Of a DNA stretch of 64,000 bases, positions 27,403 to 36,146 are shown piece by piece. The position numbers and the translations under genes are program-made. Position 1 is the first letter of the stretch. Every line of letters begins with the position of its first letter. Below the pieces are notes generated by a model. That model was given only the letters and a program-made list of their open reading frames with translations, was not told the DNA's origin and made no database searches. Source of the DNA: Segatella copri (GTDB lineage: Bacteria; Bacteroidota; Bacteroidia; Bacteroidales; Bacteroidaceae); NCBI RefSeq assembly GCF_015074785.1, contig NZ_CP042464.1, positions 1,860,001-1,924,000 of the forward strand. Reading direction: 5' to 3'.

Positions 27403-29232
27403 ATGAGAATAACAGTCATCAGAACCAATCGGCAACACCAGCTTTGCGTTACCAACAGAAGTATCGGACACCTTTTGGAGCGTATGCTCAAAGATGATTC
27501 CAAGTTTACCATCCAGAAATTCAGAGATGTGGTTCCTTCCATGAATTTCGGTTACGATGGGTATAAAGACATGCCCACCTGGCACCGGGTATACCCTGCC
27601 GCCGAGTTTCAGAAAGAGGAGAACGGGAATCTCAGGATGAAGGCATTCAACGGCCTCTTGCTCCTATCGTTTAGGAATATACTGAAACCAGAAGACGTCC
27701 TGCTCGTGAAGAAACAAGCTGCCTTTCTCCCCTCCACCCTTATTGCCGTGACCGGAGCCGATGGCAGAAGCGTGGAAATACTGGTGAAATTCTCCGATGA
27801 AAAGGGTGAACTGCCTACAGATGAAGAACATGCCAACCAACTCTACCAAAATGCATACCGACACATCCTGCCCATCTACCAGTCTGTCATCCATGCCGAG
27901 ATAGCCAGCCAAAAGCCTTCGATAAGAAGCTATTTCCTCCTTACGCTCGATACCCAACCCTATTATAATCCTCAGGCTGTCGCCTTGAAAGTAGACGAGA
28001 AACTGATGCTTCAGGAACCAACCCCATCCATACCTGAGGCTAAAAGCGACCCGACTGACAAGAAAGAAAAAGGCATGAAAGGCTCGAAAGAGAACATCGA
28101 GAAGATGATGAAATATCTGAACGAGAAGTATGACCTGAGATACAACATGGTGATGAAATATACCGAATATGTACCGAAGGACAAGGAATGGATTGGATTT
28201 CAAGCCGTGGAACCGAGAGTACAGAAGAGTCTGACACTAGAAGTGCAACTGGCAGGTATCAACGTCAGCATCAAGGACGTTAGAAATTTCCTGGAATCCA
28301 ATTTCATCAAGAACTATAATCCAGTAGAGGATTTTCTGTTCACCTGTTATGACAACTGGGACGGCAAGGACCATATACGTGCCTTGGCACGTACCGTGTC
28401 TACCAACAACCCGCACTGGGAAGACTGGTTCTACACCTGGTTTCTAGCCATGGTGGAGCAATGGCACAACCGCACCGGCAGACAGTATGGCAACAGCGTG
28501 GCTCCCCTGCTCATATCCAAACAGGGCTACAACAAGAGTACTTTCTGCCGCCGACTGATTCCACCCCAGCTGCAATGGGGCTACACCGACAATCTGATTC
28601 TCTCGGAGAAGAGACAGGTGTTGCAGGCTATGAGCCAGTGCCTACTTATCAATCTGGATGAATTCAACCAGATTTCAGCCAAGGTACAACAGGGATTCCT
28701 GAAAAATCTCATCCAGTTGCCAAACGTGAAATACAAGCCACCCTATGGCAGCCATGTACAGGAGTTCCCCCGCACCGCCTCCTTCATCGCCACAAGCAAT
28801 ATGGACGACATCCTGACCGATCCTTCCGGCAACCGCCGATTCATCGGTATCGAACTGACGGGCCCTATTGATGTAAGCGTGCGCCCCAACTATCAGCAAC
28901 TCTTTGCCCAAGCAGAAAAGGCAATCTGGAATGGAGAAAAGACCTATTTTGATGCAGAACAGACGGCTCTCATCATGGAGAACAACAGGCGATACCAACA
29001 AATAGATCCAGTCATGCAATGCTTCAGCGAGAGTTTTACGCCAACAGAAGACGAAAATGAGGGTACTTTCATGACTGCCGCCGCCATTTTTAGCGAGTTA
29101 AAGGCGAAATATGGGGCATCATTGGAAGCTAAAAGCCTTCTTTCGTTCGGTCGATGCCTGAAGAACATCGATGGGCTGAAGAGAAAAAGAACAATGAAAG
29201 GTACTGAGTATCTGGTTATTAGACGAAAATAG
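27403..29232 (+). CDS. VirE / BT4734-type P-loop protein with DUF3874 tail
   Basis: A 609-residue protein. Residues ~50-200 match the BT4734-like N-terminal domain (FQKEENGNLRMKAFNGLLLL). Residues ~300-500 are a VirE/VapE-type NTPase: a P-loop in LLISKQGYNKSTFCRRL (~365-381), Walker B in CLLINLDEFNQ, and ATSNMDDILTDPSGNRRFIG as the sensor/arginine region. Residues ~515-605 match DUF3874. Related proteins are linked to phage and mobile DNA as primase/helicase-like factors. In many Bacteroides genomes this gene stands near an HU-like and a smalltalk gene; here those are 31 kb away. The 22-bp array lies just upstream. Confidence 0.85.
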   Translation: MRITVIRTNRQHQLCVTNRSIGHLLERMLKDDSKFTIQKFRDVVPSMNFGYDGYKDMPTWHRVYPAAEFQKEENGNLRMKAFNGLLLLSFRNILKPEDVLLVKKQAAFLPSTLIAVTGADGRSVEILVKFSDEKGELPTDEEHANQLYQNAYRHILPIYQSVIHAEIASQKPSIRSYFLLTLDTQPYYNPQAVALKVDEKLMLQEPTPSIPEAKSDPTDKKEKGMKGSKENIEKMMKYLNEKYDLRYNMVMKYTEYVPKDKEWIGFQAVEPRVQKSLTLEVQLAGINVSIKDVRNFLESNFIKNYNPVEDFLFTCYDNWDGKDHIRALARTVSTNNPHWEDWFYTWFLAMVEQWHNRTGRQYGNSVAPLLISKQGYNKSTFCRRLIPPQLQWGYTDNLILSEKRQVLQAMSQCLLINLDEFNQISAKVQQGFLKNLIQLPNVKYKPPYGSHVQEFPRTASFIATSNMDDILTDPSGNRRFIGIELTGPIDVSVRPNYQQLFAQAEKAIWNGEKTYFDAEQTALIMENNRRYQQIDPVMQCFSESFTPTEDENEGTFMTAAAIFSELKAKYGASLEAKSLLSFGRCLKNIDGLKRKRTMKGTEYLVIRRK

Positions 29233-29247
29233 CATTAAATTCTCACA

Positions 29248-29350
29248 ATGGCAATATATGGCAATTCCCGGCGCTTTTCCGAGAATTGCCATACGTACTT
29301 TTACACTGATTATCAACCATTTGCACATACAATATGGCAATATGGCAATT
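29248..29350. repeat. Cluster of ATGGCAAT repeats with a stem-loop
   Basis: ATGGCAAT occurs on the plus strand at about 29248, 29258, 29333 and 29341, and inverted at 29285-29292. The pair ATGGCAATTC (29258-29267) / GAATTGCCAT (29283-29292) makes a perfect 10-bp stem. It lies between the convergent VirE and PepSY genes and may act in termination or as a protein-binding site. Confidence 0.6.
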
Positions 29351-29374
29351 AAAACAACGCATTCAAACTTTTTT

Positions 29375-30820
29375 TTATTTTTTCTTCACCAGCCTAATGA
29401 CATACCCAGACCAAAGACACCATACGGCAAGTATTCCCATCACGAAGATAAATATATATGTAGCAATACTACCTATGAAGATTCTACCGCTATGAGCCTC
29501 CAGAGCCACATTCCATAATGACATGGGCAGTTGGTTCATATAAGCGGGTTGTGGCGCAAAGTCGGTTCCATCATTATACTCAGCAATGACAGGCGTATCA
29601 GAGAAATCCTGGCTCATACCTGCTATCGCCTTTTTTCCGAATGGTGCGCCAGCGTTCTTTAAAGCAGCTTTCCCGGTAGAATAATCAACGGTTGTCCCCT
29701 TTACTCTATCCCAAACAAAGAGACCACTAAACGAACCGCAATACCATTTACCATCTTTGTTTTTCTGAAGGACATTCAATCCCATAACACTGACTGGTGG
29801 AGTATTGGAGATGGACTCCAACTTTCCTGTCTGGAAATTCACGGAAAAGAAACCATCCGAAGTTGACAAGAGCCAGTCACCGAACTTTTCATCATAACGC
29901 ACCACACGGAGTTTGTCATTCCAAGGGTTCTTGCTATGAAGCGTCGTCCCAGGAATAGACGGCATCTTGTTCAACACCAAGGCTATCATCACAGGTGGAC
30001 GAAGGCACCAACCTGTCAGGGCTATCAACAAGGTAAGCATGATGGTGTATCGGCCTATTTTGTCATGCCATTGTAGCGAAAAGCGAAGCAATCTCTTCTG
30101 TTTAGGCTTTAACCAGAAGATAAGACCTGAGATGCAGAGCAACACCAGGATGATGGCAATGCCATCTACGATAAGTTTACCAATGCTGCCAAACAACTCT
30201 CCACTGTGAAGCAGCCATATCGTACGAAAGACTGTAACCTTCCCATCATACTCCTTTGGCATAGGCAATTCTATCCGGTGGAAGTTCTGATAAGGTGGCA
30301 AGGAAACATAAGCATAGGAGCGGCTGAGAACCAAAAGCGTATCTCCATGAGCAGAAATGTCGCTCAACTTCTCTTCCGGCTCTGTTGGAAGAGTTACGCT
30401 TTTCCATATTTTGTGACTCCCCAACCGGTAGAGTGAAAATGGAGATACCGACCAGACAGAACCATCATCCGTTCTGATAACATTTCTTATCTGTCGGCAG
30501 TCTGCTCCTGCTGGAATCCCCTTATTAAAGTCCCTGAATGTGGAAGCTGTAGAATCCGTTTGCCAGATTCCCCCGTTTCCATACAGCAATATGGCATCAT
30601 CCAAAGCAAGCGTTCCCCTCAGCAACCCGCCATTCCAATTCTTGAATTCATAGCGGCTTGGCAGATATTTCCTGCTCACGTCCACATCTTTGATAAGCGA
30701 ACGGTGGTTGAGCAAAATACCCGACAAGCAGAACATCAGCATGAAAAAGCTCATACCGATACCTAACCATTTATGTTGTTTTCTCCAAGTTATTTTTTTA
30801 TTTAGCATATTCATAATCAT
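29375..30820 (-). CDS. PepSY-associated membrane protein
   Basis: A 481-residue inner-membrane protein with four or so helices: ~residues 18-40 (KWLGIGMSFFMLMFCLSGIL), ~215-240, ~260-285 and ~450-475. The opening (WRKQHKWLGIGMSFFMLMF) and long extracytoplasmic segments are those of PepSY-TM proteins, a group often linked to iron or redox uptake in Bacteroidota. The large periplasmic parts have beta-propeller-like repeats (DGSVWSVSPFSLYRLG, DWLLSTSDGFFSVNF). Two starts, 30820 and 30808, are possible. A TACCTTTG box is 24 bp upstream. The substrate or partner is not known, and no neighbour explains it. Confidence 0.75.
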   Translation of the reverse strand: MIMNMLNKKITWRKQHKWLGIGMSFFMLMFCLSGILLNHRSLIKDVDVSRKYLPSRYEFKNWNGGLLRGTLALDDAILLYGNGGIWQTDSTASTFRDFNKGIPAGADCRQIRNVIRTDDGSVWSVSPFSLYRLGSHKIWKSVTLPTEPEEKLSDISAHGDTLLVLSRSYAYVSLPPYQNFHRIELPMPKEYDGKVTVFRTIWLLHSGELFGSIGKLIVDGIAIILVLLCISGLIFWLKPKQKRLLRFSLQWHDKIGRYTIMLTLLIALTGWCLRPPVMIALVLNKMPSIPGTTLHSKNPWNDKLRVVRYDEKFGDWLLSTSDGFFSVNFQTGKLESISNTPPVSVMGLNVLQKNKDGKWYCGSFSGLFVWDRVKGTTVDYSTGKAALKNAGAPFGKKAIAGMSQDFSDTPVIAEYNDGTDFAPQPAYMNQLPMSLWNVALEAHSGRIFIGSIATYIFIFVMGILAVWCLWSGYVIRLVKKK

Positions 30821-30843
30821 TATTACTATCTTAAATCAGGCTG

Positions 30844-30851
30844 CAAAGGTA
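30844..30851 (-). promoter_or_regulatory. -7 box for the PepSY protein gene
   Basis: TACCTTTG on the minus strand, 24 bp before the ATG at 30820. Confidence 0.55.
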
Positions 30852-30926
30852 CATATTTCTAAGAAGGTATGCAATACCTAAAAATAATGAAAATGAGGAT
30901 GCTGGCAGTTTTTTCCCTAAAAATAT

Positions 30927-30957
30927 TTGGTAATTTCAAATTTTCGCCTTATCTTTG
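30927..30957 (+). promoter_or_regulatory. tmRNA promoter
   Basis: TTG at 30927-30929 and TATCTTTG at 30950-30957 are 20 bp apart, matching the Bacteroidota -33/-7 pattern, and end 22 bp before the mature tmRNA 5' end. Confidence 0.7.
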
Positions 30958-30979
30958 CACCCAATATCAGAAAAATCTC

Positions 30980-31376
30980 GGGGTTGACTGGATTTGACGG
31001 CGAGATGAAATGGTACGTAAGCATGCGGAGGCTCGTTGGCTACCTCCTTAATCCTAGTGAACAAAAAATTAATTGGCGAAAATAACTACGCTCTCGCTGC
31101 CTAGTCGAAGTATAGTAAACTAGCTTTATTCCAGCACAGGGTGCTGGAACGAGACATCGCTCAACGGATGTTGTTCCGAATCTTGTTGATCAAGCGGTGC
31201 AGGTAAATCGGAAATAGTTCATGTACGCCTCGTTGCATGGATGAAATTTTAGAGGATAAGGGTATGATTGGTGGTCCAGGTCCTGTCATGCCTCGAAAAC
31301 CGAAGGCTGGAATAAGCATGTAGAAAGCGTATGGTTTCCTTGTGCGGACGAGGGTTCGAATCCCTCCAGCTCCACC
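30980..31376 (+). ncRNA. ssrA: Transfer-messenger RNA
   Basis: One-piece tmRNA. The 5' end GGGGTTGACTGGATTTGACG pairs with CAGCTCC at 31367-31373 to make the tRNA-like acceptor stem; the T-arm GGGTTCGAATCCC is at the 3' side. The tag frame starts at GGC 31075 and reads GENNYALAA before TAG at 31102-31104, so the tag added to stalled proteins is probably (A)GENNYALAA. CCA is not fully encoded. It rescues ribosomes stuck on broken mRNA. A terminator hairpin follows. Confidence 0.97.
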
Positions 31377-31392
31377 CTATTTGATAGAAACA

Positions 31393-31432
31393 AAAAACTC
31401 GCAGATTCTTTCTTTAGAATTTGCGAGTTTTT
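31393..31432. terminator. Terminator between tmRNA and the AraC gene
   Basis: Near-perfect stem AAAAACTCGCAGATTCT / AGAATTTGCGAGTTTTT with A- and T-runs on both sides, so it can serve both converging units. Confidence 0.85.
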
Positions 31433-31441
31433 ATTTTGCTG

Positions 31442-32356
31442 TTATTGTTTTCTCAAACTTTCACGATACTTCAGAGGTGACATGTGCAGATGCTCTCTTA
31501 CATATTTACCGAAGAATGAGGTATTAGAAAAGCCCAGTATACCTGAAATCTCCTTGATTGTTTTCGTTGTAGAACGGAGATAATAGGTGATATCAGCAAG
31601 CGTATACTCCGTAATCCACTCTATGGCCGTCTTGCCGGAATGGCGCTTGCAGATGATGGAGAGATATTTTGGCGTGATGCAAAGCTGCTGCGCAAAATAT
31701 TCTACAGGCTGATGCTTGATTTCGCTCTGCTGCAACATCTCCAGGAACTTATCAAAGAAATCGCTGGCACTGGTTCCCAAAGTTTCTTTCGGGAGATCTG
31801 TCAGCAAAAGATTGCTCACAGCAAGAAGAGCACTCTTCAGGAGCGTCTCCACAATCTCACGGCGATATGGTTTCCACGAACTGCGGTCGTTGAACTTCGG
31901 ATCCAAACAGAGGCGCACCAAGTCGGTAAACTTAGAATAGAATACCATATCCACCTCGTTCATCTTCAACACCGAAACCTTGCTCACATACATGGCACGA
32001 TTCCATACCGAGATATGAGAACGAAGAATACCAAGCAAGCCGTGATTGCTGACACACATGGCAGTGCATGCAAAATCTTCCGACACCTCTTTGATGTCGA
32101 GAATAGAGTTAGGCGGACTGATAAATATATCGCCCTTCTCCACGATGATTTCCCGCCCGTTGAGTTCAGCTCTCAGGCTGCCTCTCTGACAAGATGCAAT
32201 CATGTTCATCTGGAATCTCATAGGGTCGGGGTTCTGCAACACCTTGACATTATCTATAATCAAGATGTCCTCATCCAGATAGCTCGCACTGATTTCTGCA
32301 CTCTGTGCGAACTCACCTTCTTCGATACGCTGCCTGACGTCCTTCTGTTCTTTCAT
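31442..32356 (-). CDS. AraC-family transcription regulator
   Basis: A 304-residue regulator. Residues ~30-190 form a cupin-like sensing domain (GREIIVEKGDIFISPPNSIL). The C-terminal ~100 residues hold two HTH units: VEYFAQQLCITPKYLSIICK and IKEISGILGFSNTSFFGKYV, closing with HMSPLKYRESL, the AraC signature. It probably binds DNA as a dimer and reacts to a small ligand; neither target nor ligand can be told. It converges on tmRNA and is followed upstream by rsgA on the same strand 43 bp away, perhaps in one transcript. Confidence 0.9.
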   Translation of the reverse strand: MKEQKDVRQRIEEGEFAQSAEISASYLDEDILIIDNVKVLQNPDPMRFQMNMIASCQRGSLRAELNGREIIVEKGDIFISPPNSILDIKEVSEDFACTAMCVSNHGLLGILRSHISVWNRAMYVSKVSVLKMNEVDMVFYSKFTDLVRLCLDPKFNDRSSWKPYRREIVETLLKSALLAVSNLLLTDLPKETLGTSASDFFDKFLEMLQQSEIKHQPVEYFAQQLCITPKYLSIICKRHSGKTAIEWITEYTLADITYYLRSTTKTIKEISGILGFSNTSFFGKYVREHLHMSPLKYRESLRKQ

Positions 32357-32399
32357 TAATATGTTTTTTTTAAAATTCTTCGTTCTTCACTCTTCCCTA

Positions 32400-33338
32400 T
32401 CAAAAAGCCTCTCTGTATTTATTTTCGTCCTTATCCTCCAACATTGAGAGATAACTCTGGTAGCGGCTAGCTGCTATATAATGTTCCTCAACCGCCTTGA
32501 TTACCGCGCACCCCGGTTCGTGGGTATGGGTACAGTCAGAGAACTTACAATCCTGAGAGAACTTGAAGATTTCCTTAAAATAGCTGGTCAGCTCTTCCTT
32601 TTCGATATCAAAGGTACCAAAGCCCTTGATGCCCGGAGTATCAATGAGATAACCACCTTCCGGCAGTTCCAGCATCTCACTGAAGGTTGTGGTATGCATT
32701 CCGCTATTATGCGCCTCGCTGATTTCGGCGGTACGCTGCTCTGCATCAGGAATGAGCTGGTTGATGAGGGTTGACTTTCCTACCCCGCTGTTGCCACTCA
32801 ACAAAGATTTCTTATCCTTGATAAGAGGTCGCAACTGTTCAACTCCTTCTCCTGTAGCTGCCGACAATTCGATACATTTATATCCGATGGTTTCATAGAG
32901 CGTACACATCATCTTCTCGTAATGCAATTCTTCTTCTGAAAGTATGTCACTTTTATTGAAGATGATGATAACAGGCACTCTATAGGCCTCAGCGCCAGCC
33001 AGGAATCGGTCGATGAAGGTAGTAGATGTCTGCGGATAATTCACCGTTACCACAAGCAGCGCCTGGTCTACATTAGCAGCCAGAATATGACTCTGCTTAC
33101 TGAGGTTAGGTGATTTACGAATGATATAGTTTTGGCGGTCTTCGATAGAAGAGATAAATGCCGTACCCTCCTGGTTGGTAATAAGCTGCACATAATCGCC
33201 TACAGCCACAGGATTGGTGCTGCGGATGCCCTTCAATCTGAAATTGCCCTTGATTTTACTTTCAATCAGCTGGCCATCGTCTGTCTTGACGGTGTACCAG
33301 CTGCCTGTATTTTTAATAACGAGTCCTCTCATTATCAC
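32400..33338 (-). CDS. rsgA: Ribosome small-subunit GTPase RsgA
   Basis: A 312-residue circularly permuted GTPase that helps mature the 30S subunit. An N-terminal OB-fold is at ~1-70. The order of GTPase motifs is G4 (NKSD, 128-131) before G1 (GNSGVGKST, 182-190) and G3 (DTPG, ~238), which is the permutation specific to this family. A C-terminal zinc module has C-x4-C-x-H-x5-C ([14 protein letters not shown]). The start may be the third residue (MRGLVIKN). It is followed 28 bp upstream by frr in the same direction, so both are ribosome-linked genes in one run. Confidence 0.95.
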   Translation of the reverse strand: MIMRGLVIKNTGSWYTVKTDDGQLIESKIKGNFRLKGIRSTNPVAVGDYVQLITNQEGTAFISSIEDRQNYIIRKSPNLSKQSHILAANVDQALLVVTVNYPQTSTTFIDRFLAGAEAYRVPVIIIFNKSDILSEEELHYEKMMCTLYETIGYKCIELSAATGEGVEQLRPLIKDKKSLLSGNSGVGKSTLINQLIPDAEQRTAEISEAHNSGMHTTTFSEMLELPEGGYLIDTPGIKGFGTFDIEKEELTSYFKEIFKFSQDCKFSDCTHTHEPGCAVIKAVEEHYIAASRYQSYLSMLEDKDENKYREAF

Positions 33339-33366
33339 TTATTAAATAATGTAAGTCCAGAATGAT

Positions 33367-33927
33367 TTAGACTGTCATGATTTCCTTCTCCTTCTCGTCC
33401 ATCAGGTTTTCGAGCTGCTTGATGTACTTGTCGTGGAGTTTCTGCAAATCGTTCTCAGCATCCTTTTCCAAGTCTTCAGAAAGTCCATCCTTGATAGCTT
33501 TCTTCAACTTCTCCTTGATTTCCTGGCGCACGTTGCGCACCTCAATCTTAGCACGCTCAGCAATCTTATTACACTGCTTTACGAGTTCCTTACGGCGTTC
33601 ACCTGTTGGCTGAGGAATACCCAGACGTACGATTTCGCCATTGTTCTCTGGAGTGATACCTACACCACTATCCATAATAGCCTTTTCGATATCCTTGATA
33701 GCCTTTTTGTCCCAAGGGCGGATAGCGATAGTACGGGCATCAGGGGTTGTAACTGTAGCTACCTGGTTCAGAGGAACCATACTGCCATAACTATTTACGC
33801 GCACACCATCGAGGATGGCTACATTAGCACGACCAGCACGAACATGAGAGAGTTCCTCTGCGAGATACATTGCTGCCATCTCCATACGCTCTGCTGCAGA
33901 ATTCAAAGTTTCTTTAACGTCTATCAT
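33367..33927 (-). CDS. frr: Ribosome recycling factor
   Basis: A 186-residue RRF of normal length. The head region holds HVRAGRANVAILDGVRVNSY, and the long helix bundle has RKELVKQCNKIAERAKIEVR, both diagnostic. It frees ribosomes from mRNA after termination together with EF-G. No odd features. A dispersed repeat separates it from ksgA. Confidence 0.97.
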   Translation of the reverse strand: MIDVKETLNSAAERMEMAAMYLAEELSHVRAGRANVAILDGVRVNSYGSMVPLNQVATVTTPDARTIAIRPWDKKAIKDIEKAIMDSGVGITPENNGEIVRLGIPQPTGERRKELVKQCNKIAERAKIEVRNVRQEIKEKLKKAIKDGLSEDLEKDAENDLQKLHDKYIKQLENLMDEKEKEIMTV

Positions 33928-33936
33928 AATTATTTC

Positions 33937-34029
33937 AATTTATAATTTACAATTTATAGTTTATAGGGCATTCTAGCTATATAGCGTAGCCCCCTATCAA
34001 CTTTTAACTATTAACTATTAACTCTTAAC
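33937..34029. repeat. Dispersed intergenic repeat, copy 1
   Basis: About 90 bp that, read on the minus strand, closely match 36054-36140 on the plus strand: GTTAAGAGTTAA runs, then GGCTACGC-TATA-GC and AGAATGCCCTATAAACTAT. It overlaps the last codons of ksgA (the VKS end), so the gene's 3' end is part of the repeat. Confidence 0.75.
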
Positions 34030-34830
34030 TATCCCCAATCTCTTGAGTTCTTCGCCCACATAGTTGGTGAGTTCTACAAACTGCTGGATAGTGAGCTGTT
34101 CAGGGCGCTTGGTCATAATGTCGGTGGTATAGAAATCCTCGCGTGGGGTTACACCCGGGAACATCTGCTTGAGGCTTACACGGAGCATCTTGCGACGCTG
34201 GTTGAAGACAGTCTTTACCAGACGCTTAAACAGTTTTTCATCACAGCCAAGGTCAGTCACCTTGTTACGAGTCATACGGATTACCGCACTCTTTACCTTT
34301 GGTGGTGGGTTGAACACATTCTCATCTACCGTAAAGAGATATTCCACATCATACCATGCCTGGATGAGCACACTGAGGATACCATAGGCTTTGTTACCTG
34401 GTTCTGATGCCATACGCAATGCCACCTCGCGCTGAATCATTCCGGTACAGCAAGGAATGAGATCCTTGTAATCGAGCATCTTGAAGAATATCTGCGATGA
34501 GATATCGTATGGATAATTACCTGTCAGTACAAACTGCTTTCCATCGAATATCTGGTTCAAATCCATTCTCAGGAAGTCTTCACCGATAATATTATCCTTG
34601 AGTGTCGGGAAATTCTCATGAAGATACGCCACCGACTCCGAGTCGATTTCCACTGCCTTGACGGGTCTTGGTTTCTCTACGAGATATTGGGTAAGAACGC
34701 CCATACCTGGTCCGATTTCGAGAACAGGTATATCCGGGCAGGCATCCACCGTATCGGCGATGCGCTTTGCTATATTGAGGTCGGTCAAGAAGTGCTGACC
34801 GAGATTCTTCTTAGGCTTTACAGCTTTCAT
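34018..34830 (-). CDS. rsmA: 16S rRNA dimethyladenosine transferase
   Basis: A 270-residue KsgA/RsmA. It dimethylates two adenines near the 3' end of 16S rRNA using SAM. The SAM-binding motif is VLEIGPGMGVLTQYL (~38-52). The catalytic motif IV is NYPYDIS (~109), a normal variant of N-L-P-Y. The opening PKKNLGQHFLTDLNIAK is a family signature. Its last codons fall in a dispersed repeat. Confidence 0.96.
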   Translation of the reverse strand: MKAVKPKKNLGQHFLTDLNIAKRIADTVDACPDIPVLEIGPGMGVLTQYLVEKPRPVKAVEIDSESVAYLHENFPTLKDNIIGEDFLRMDLNQIFDGKQFVLTGNYPYDISSQIFFKMLDYKDLIPCCTGMIQREVALRMASEPGNKAYGILSVLIQAWYDVEYLFTVDENVFNPPPKVKSAVIRMTRNKVTDLGCDEKLFKRLVKTVFNQRRKMLRVSLKQMFPGVTPREDFYTTDIMTKRPEQLTIQQFVELTNYVGEELKRLGIVKS

Positions 34831-35041
34831 ATCTTATCTTTATATTATATATTTTGCAAAAATACGATTATTTTTTGAGAATCCACACGAAGTATGCATT
34901 TTTTTTTATCTTTTTGGGTAAAAAAGGGAAAGTGTCACTTGTTTCTTAAAAAAAAGGCTATACTTTTAGCCATAAATGGCGCCCAAGCGTTTATTTATGC
35001 TAAAAATATGCAGATTCGAACGATATTGTCAATAAAAGTAT

Positions 35042-35049
35042 TATCTTTG
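35042..35049 (+). promoter_or_regulatory. -7 box that sets the start of the flippase-like gene
   Basis: TATCTTTG lies 10 bp before the ATG at 35059 and downstream of the earlier in-frame ATG at 34894, which argues against that earlier start. Confidence 0.55.
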
Positions 35050-35058
35050 CATCTAATT

Positions 35059-36051
35059 ATGGATATAAAGAAGATAGCAAACAACATATGGAAGGTGGCT
35101 TTGTCGCTCATTCTGGGTGGCGCCATCCTTTATTGGATGTATCGCGGATTCGACTTCAAGCAAGTAGAAGATGTTCTGCTTCACAAGATGAGTTGGACCT
35201 GGATGCTGCTGTCGTTCCCTTTTGGCATCTCTGCCCAGGTGTTCAGAGGATGGAGATGGAAACAGTCGCTGGAACCATTAGGCGAGAAGGCCCGCTCCAG
35301 TATCAGCATCTACTCCATCTTCCTGTCCTATGCTCTGAGTCTTGTAATTCCTCGTGCGGGCGAGTTTGCCAGATGCGGCGTATTGAAGAAATGGGATGAT
35401 GTTTCGTTTCCGAAAGCCTTGGGTACCGTCGTTACTGAAAGAGCCATCGATTCACTCCTCGTGCTGCTAATTACGGCGCTGGTCTTTGTGATGCAGATTC
35501 CGGTATTCCTCAATTTCTTTGAGAAAACAGGTACGAGCATGGACAGTTTACTCTGCCAGTTTACAGCCACAGGTTACATTGTGACCGCTATCTGTGGCAT
35601 AGCAGTACTCATCCTGGCTCACTATCTGCTCAAGCGACTCGCTATATATAATAAGGTGAAAGCAACACTGGGAGGACTCTGGCAAGGTATCATCTCGCTG
35701 AAAGGTGTCAGAAATGTACCGCTCTACATCGCCCTTACACTGGGCATCTGGTTGAGCTATTTCTTCCACTACTATCTCACCTTCCAATGCTTCGAGGCAA
35801 CCTCCCATCTCAATCTGATGTGCGGTCTGGTAACATTTATCGTGGGCAGCATAGCGGTCATCGTACCAACGCCTAACGGAGCCGGACCTTGGCATTTTGC
35901 CGTCAAGACAATGCTCATACTCTATGGCATTCAGGCAAACGATGCCCTCTTCTTCGTTCTCATCGTACACTCCGTGCAAACCCTGCTTGTAGTCCTTTTG
36001 GGAATCTATGCCTGGATAGCACTGGCGTTTACCGGGAAAGTTAAAAGATAA
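35059..36051 (+). CDS. Flippase-like membrane protein (LPG synthase TM / UPF0104 family)
   Basis: A 330-residue polytopic inner-membrane protein starting MDIKKIANNIWKVALSLILG. It has about eight hydrophobic segments. Family signs are FRGWRWKQSLEP (~57), the PRAGEFARCGVL block (~95) and IVPTPNGAGPWHFAV (~275). Members include the membrane part of lysylphosphatidylglycerol synthase and putative lipid flippases. There is no catalytic aminoacyl-transfer domain here, so lipid transport or assembly is the most that can be inferred. It is divergent from ksgA, and a dispersed repeat follows. Confidence 0.8.
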   Translation: MDIKKIANNIWKVALSLILGGAILYWMYRGFDFKQVEDVLLHKMSWTWMLLSFPFGISAQVFRGWRWKQSLEPLGEKARSSISIYSIFLSYALSLVIPRAGEFARCGVLKKWDDVSFPKALGTVVTERAIDSLLVLLITALVFVMQIPVFLNFFEKTGTSMDSLLCQFTATGYIVTAICGIAVLILAHYLLKRLAIYNKVKATLGGLWQGIISLKGVRNVPLYIALTLGIWLSYFFHYYLTFQCFEATSHLNLMCGLVTFIVGSIAVIVPTPNGAGPWHFAVKTMLILYGIQANDALFFVLIVHSVQTLLVVLLGIYAWIALAFTGKVKR

Positions 36052-36053
36052 AA

Positions 36054-36140
36054 GTTAAGAGTTAAAAGTTAATAGTTGATAGCGGCTACGCCGTATAGCG
36101 AGAATGCCCTATAAACTATTAACTATAAATTTTAAATTAA
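36054..36140. repeat. Dispersed intergenic repeat, copy 2
   Basis: Inverted relative to copy 1 at 33937-34029. The same block order is seen: GTTAAGAGTTAA, GATAGCGGCTACGC, TATAGCGAGAATGCCCTATA. It abuts the stop codon of the flippase-like gene, just as copy 1 abuts ksgA's. Confidence 0.75.
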
Positions 36141-36146
36141 ATAAAT

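Noticed and set aside
30980..31376. Integration of the element at tmRNA
   Set aside because: No integrase or att duplication is found beside tmRNA; the element integrase lies 24 kb away at the susC break.
34894..35058. Longer N-terminus for the flippase-like protein
   Set aside because: The earlier ATG lies upstream of the TATCTTTG box, and the added residues are low-complexity.
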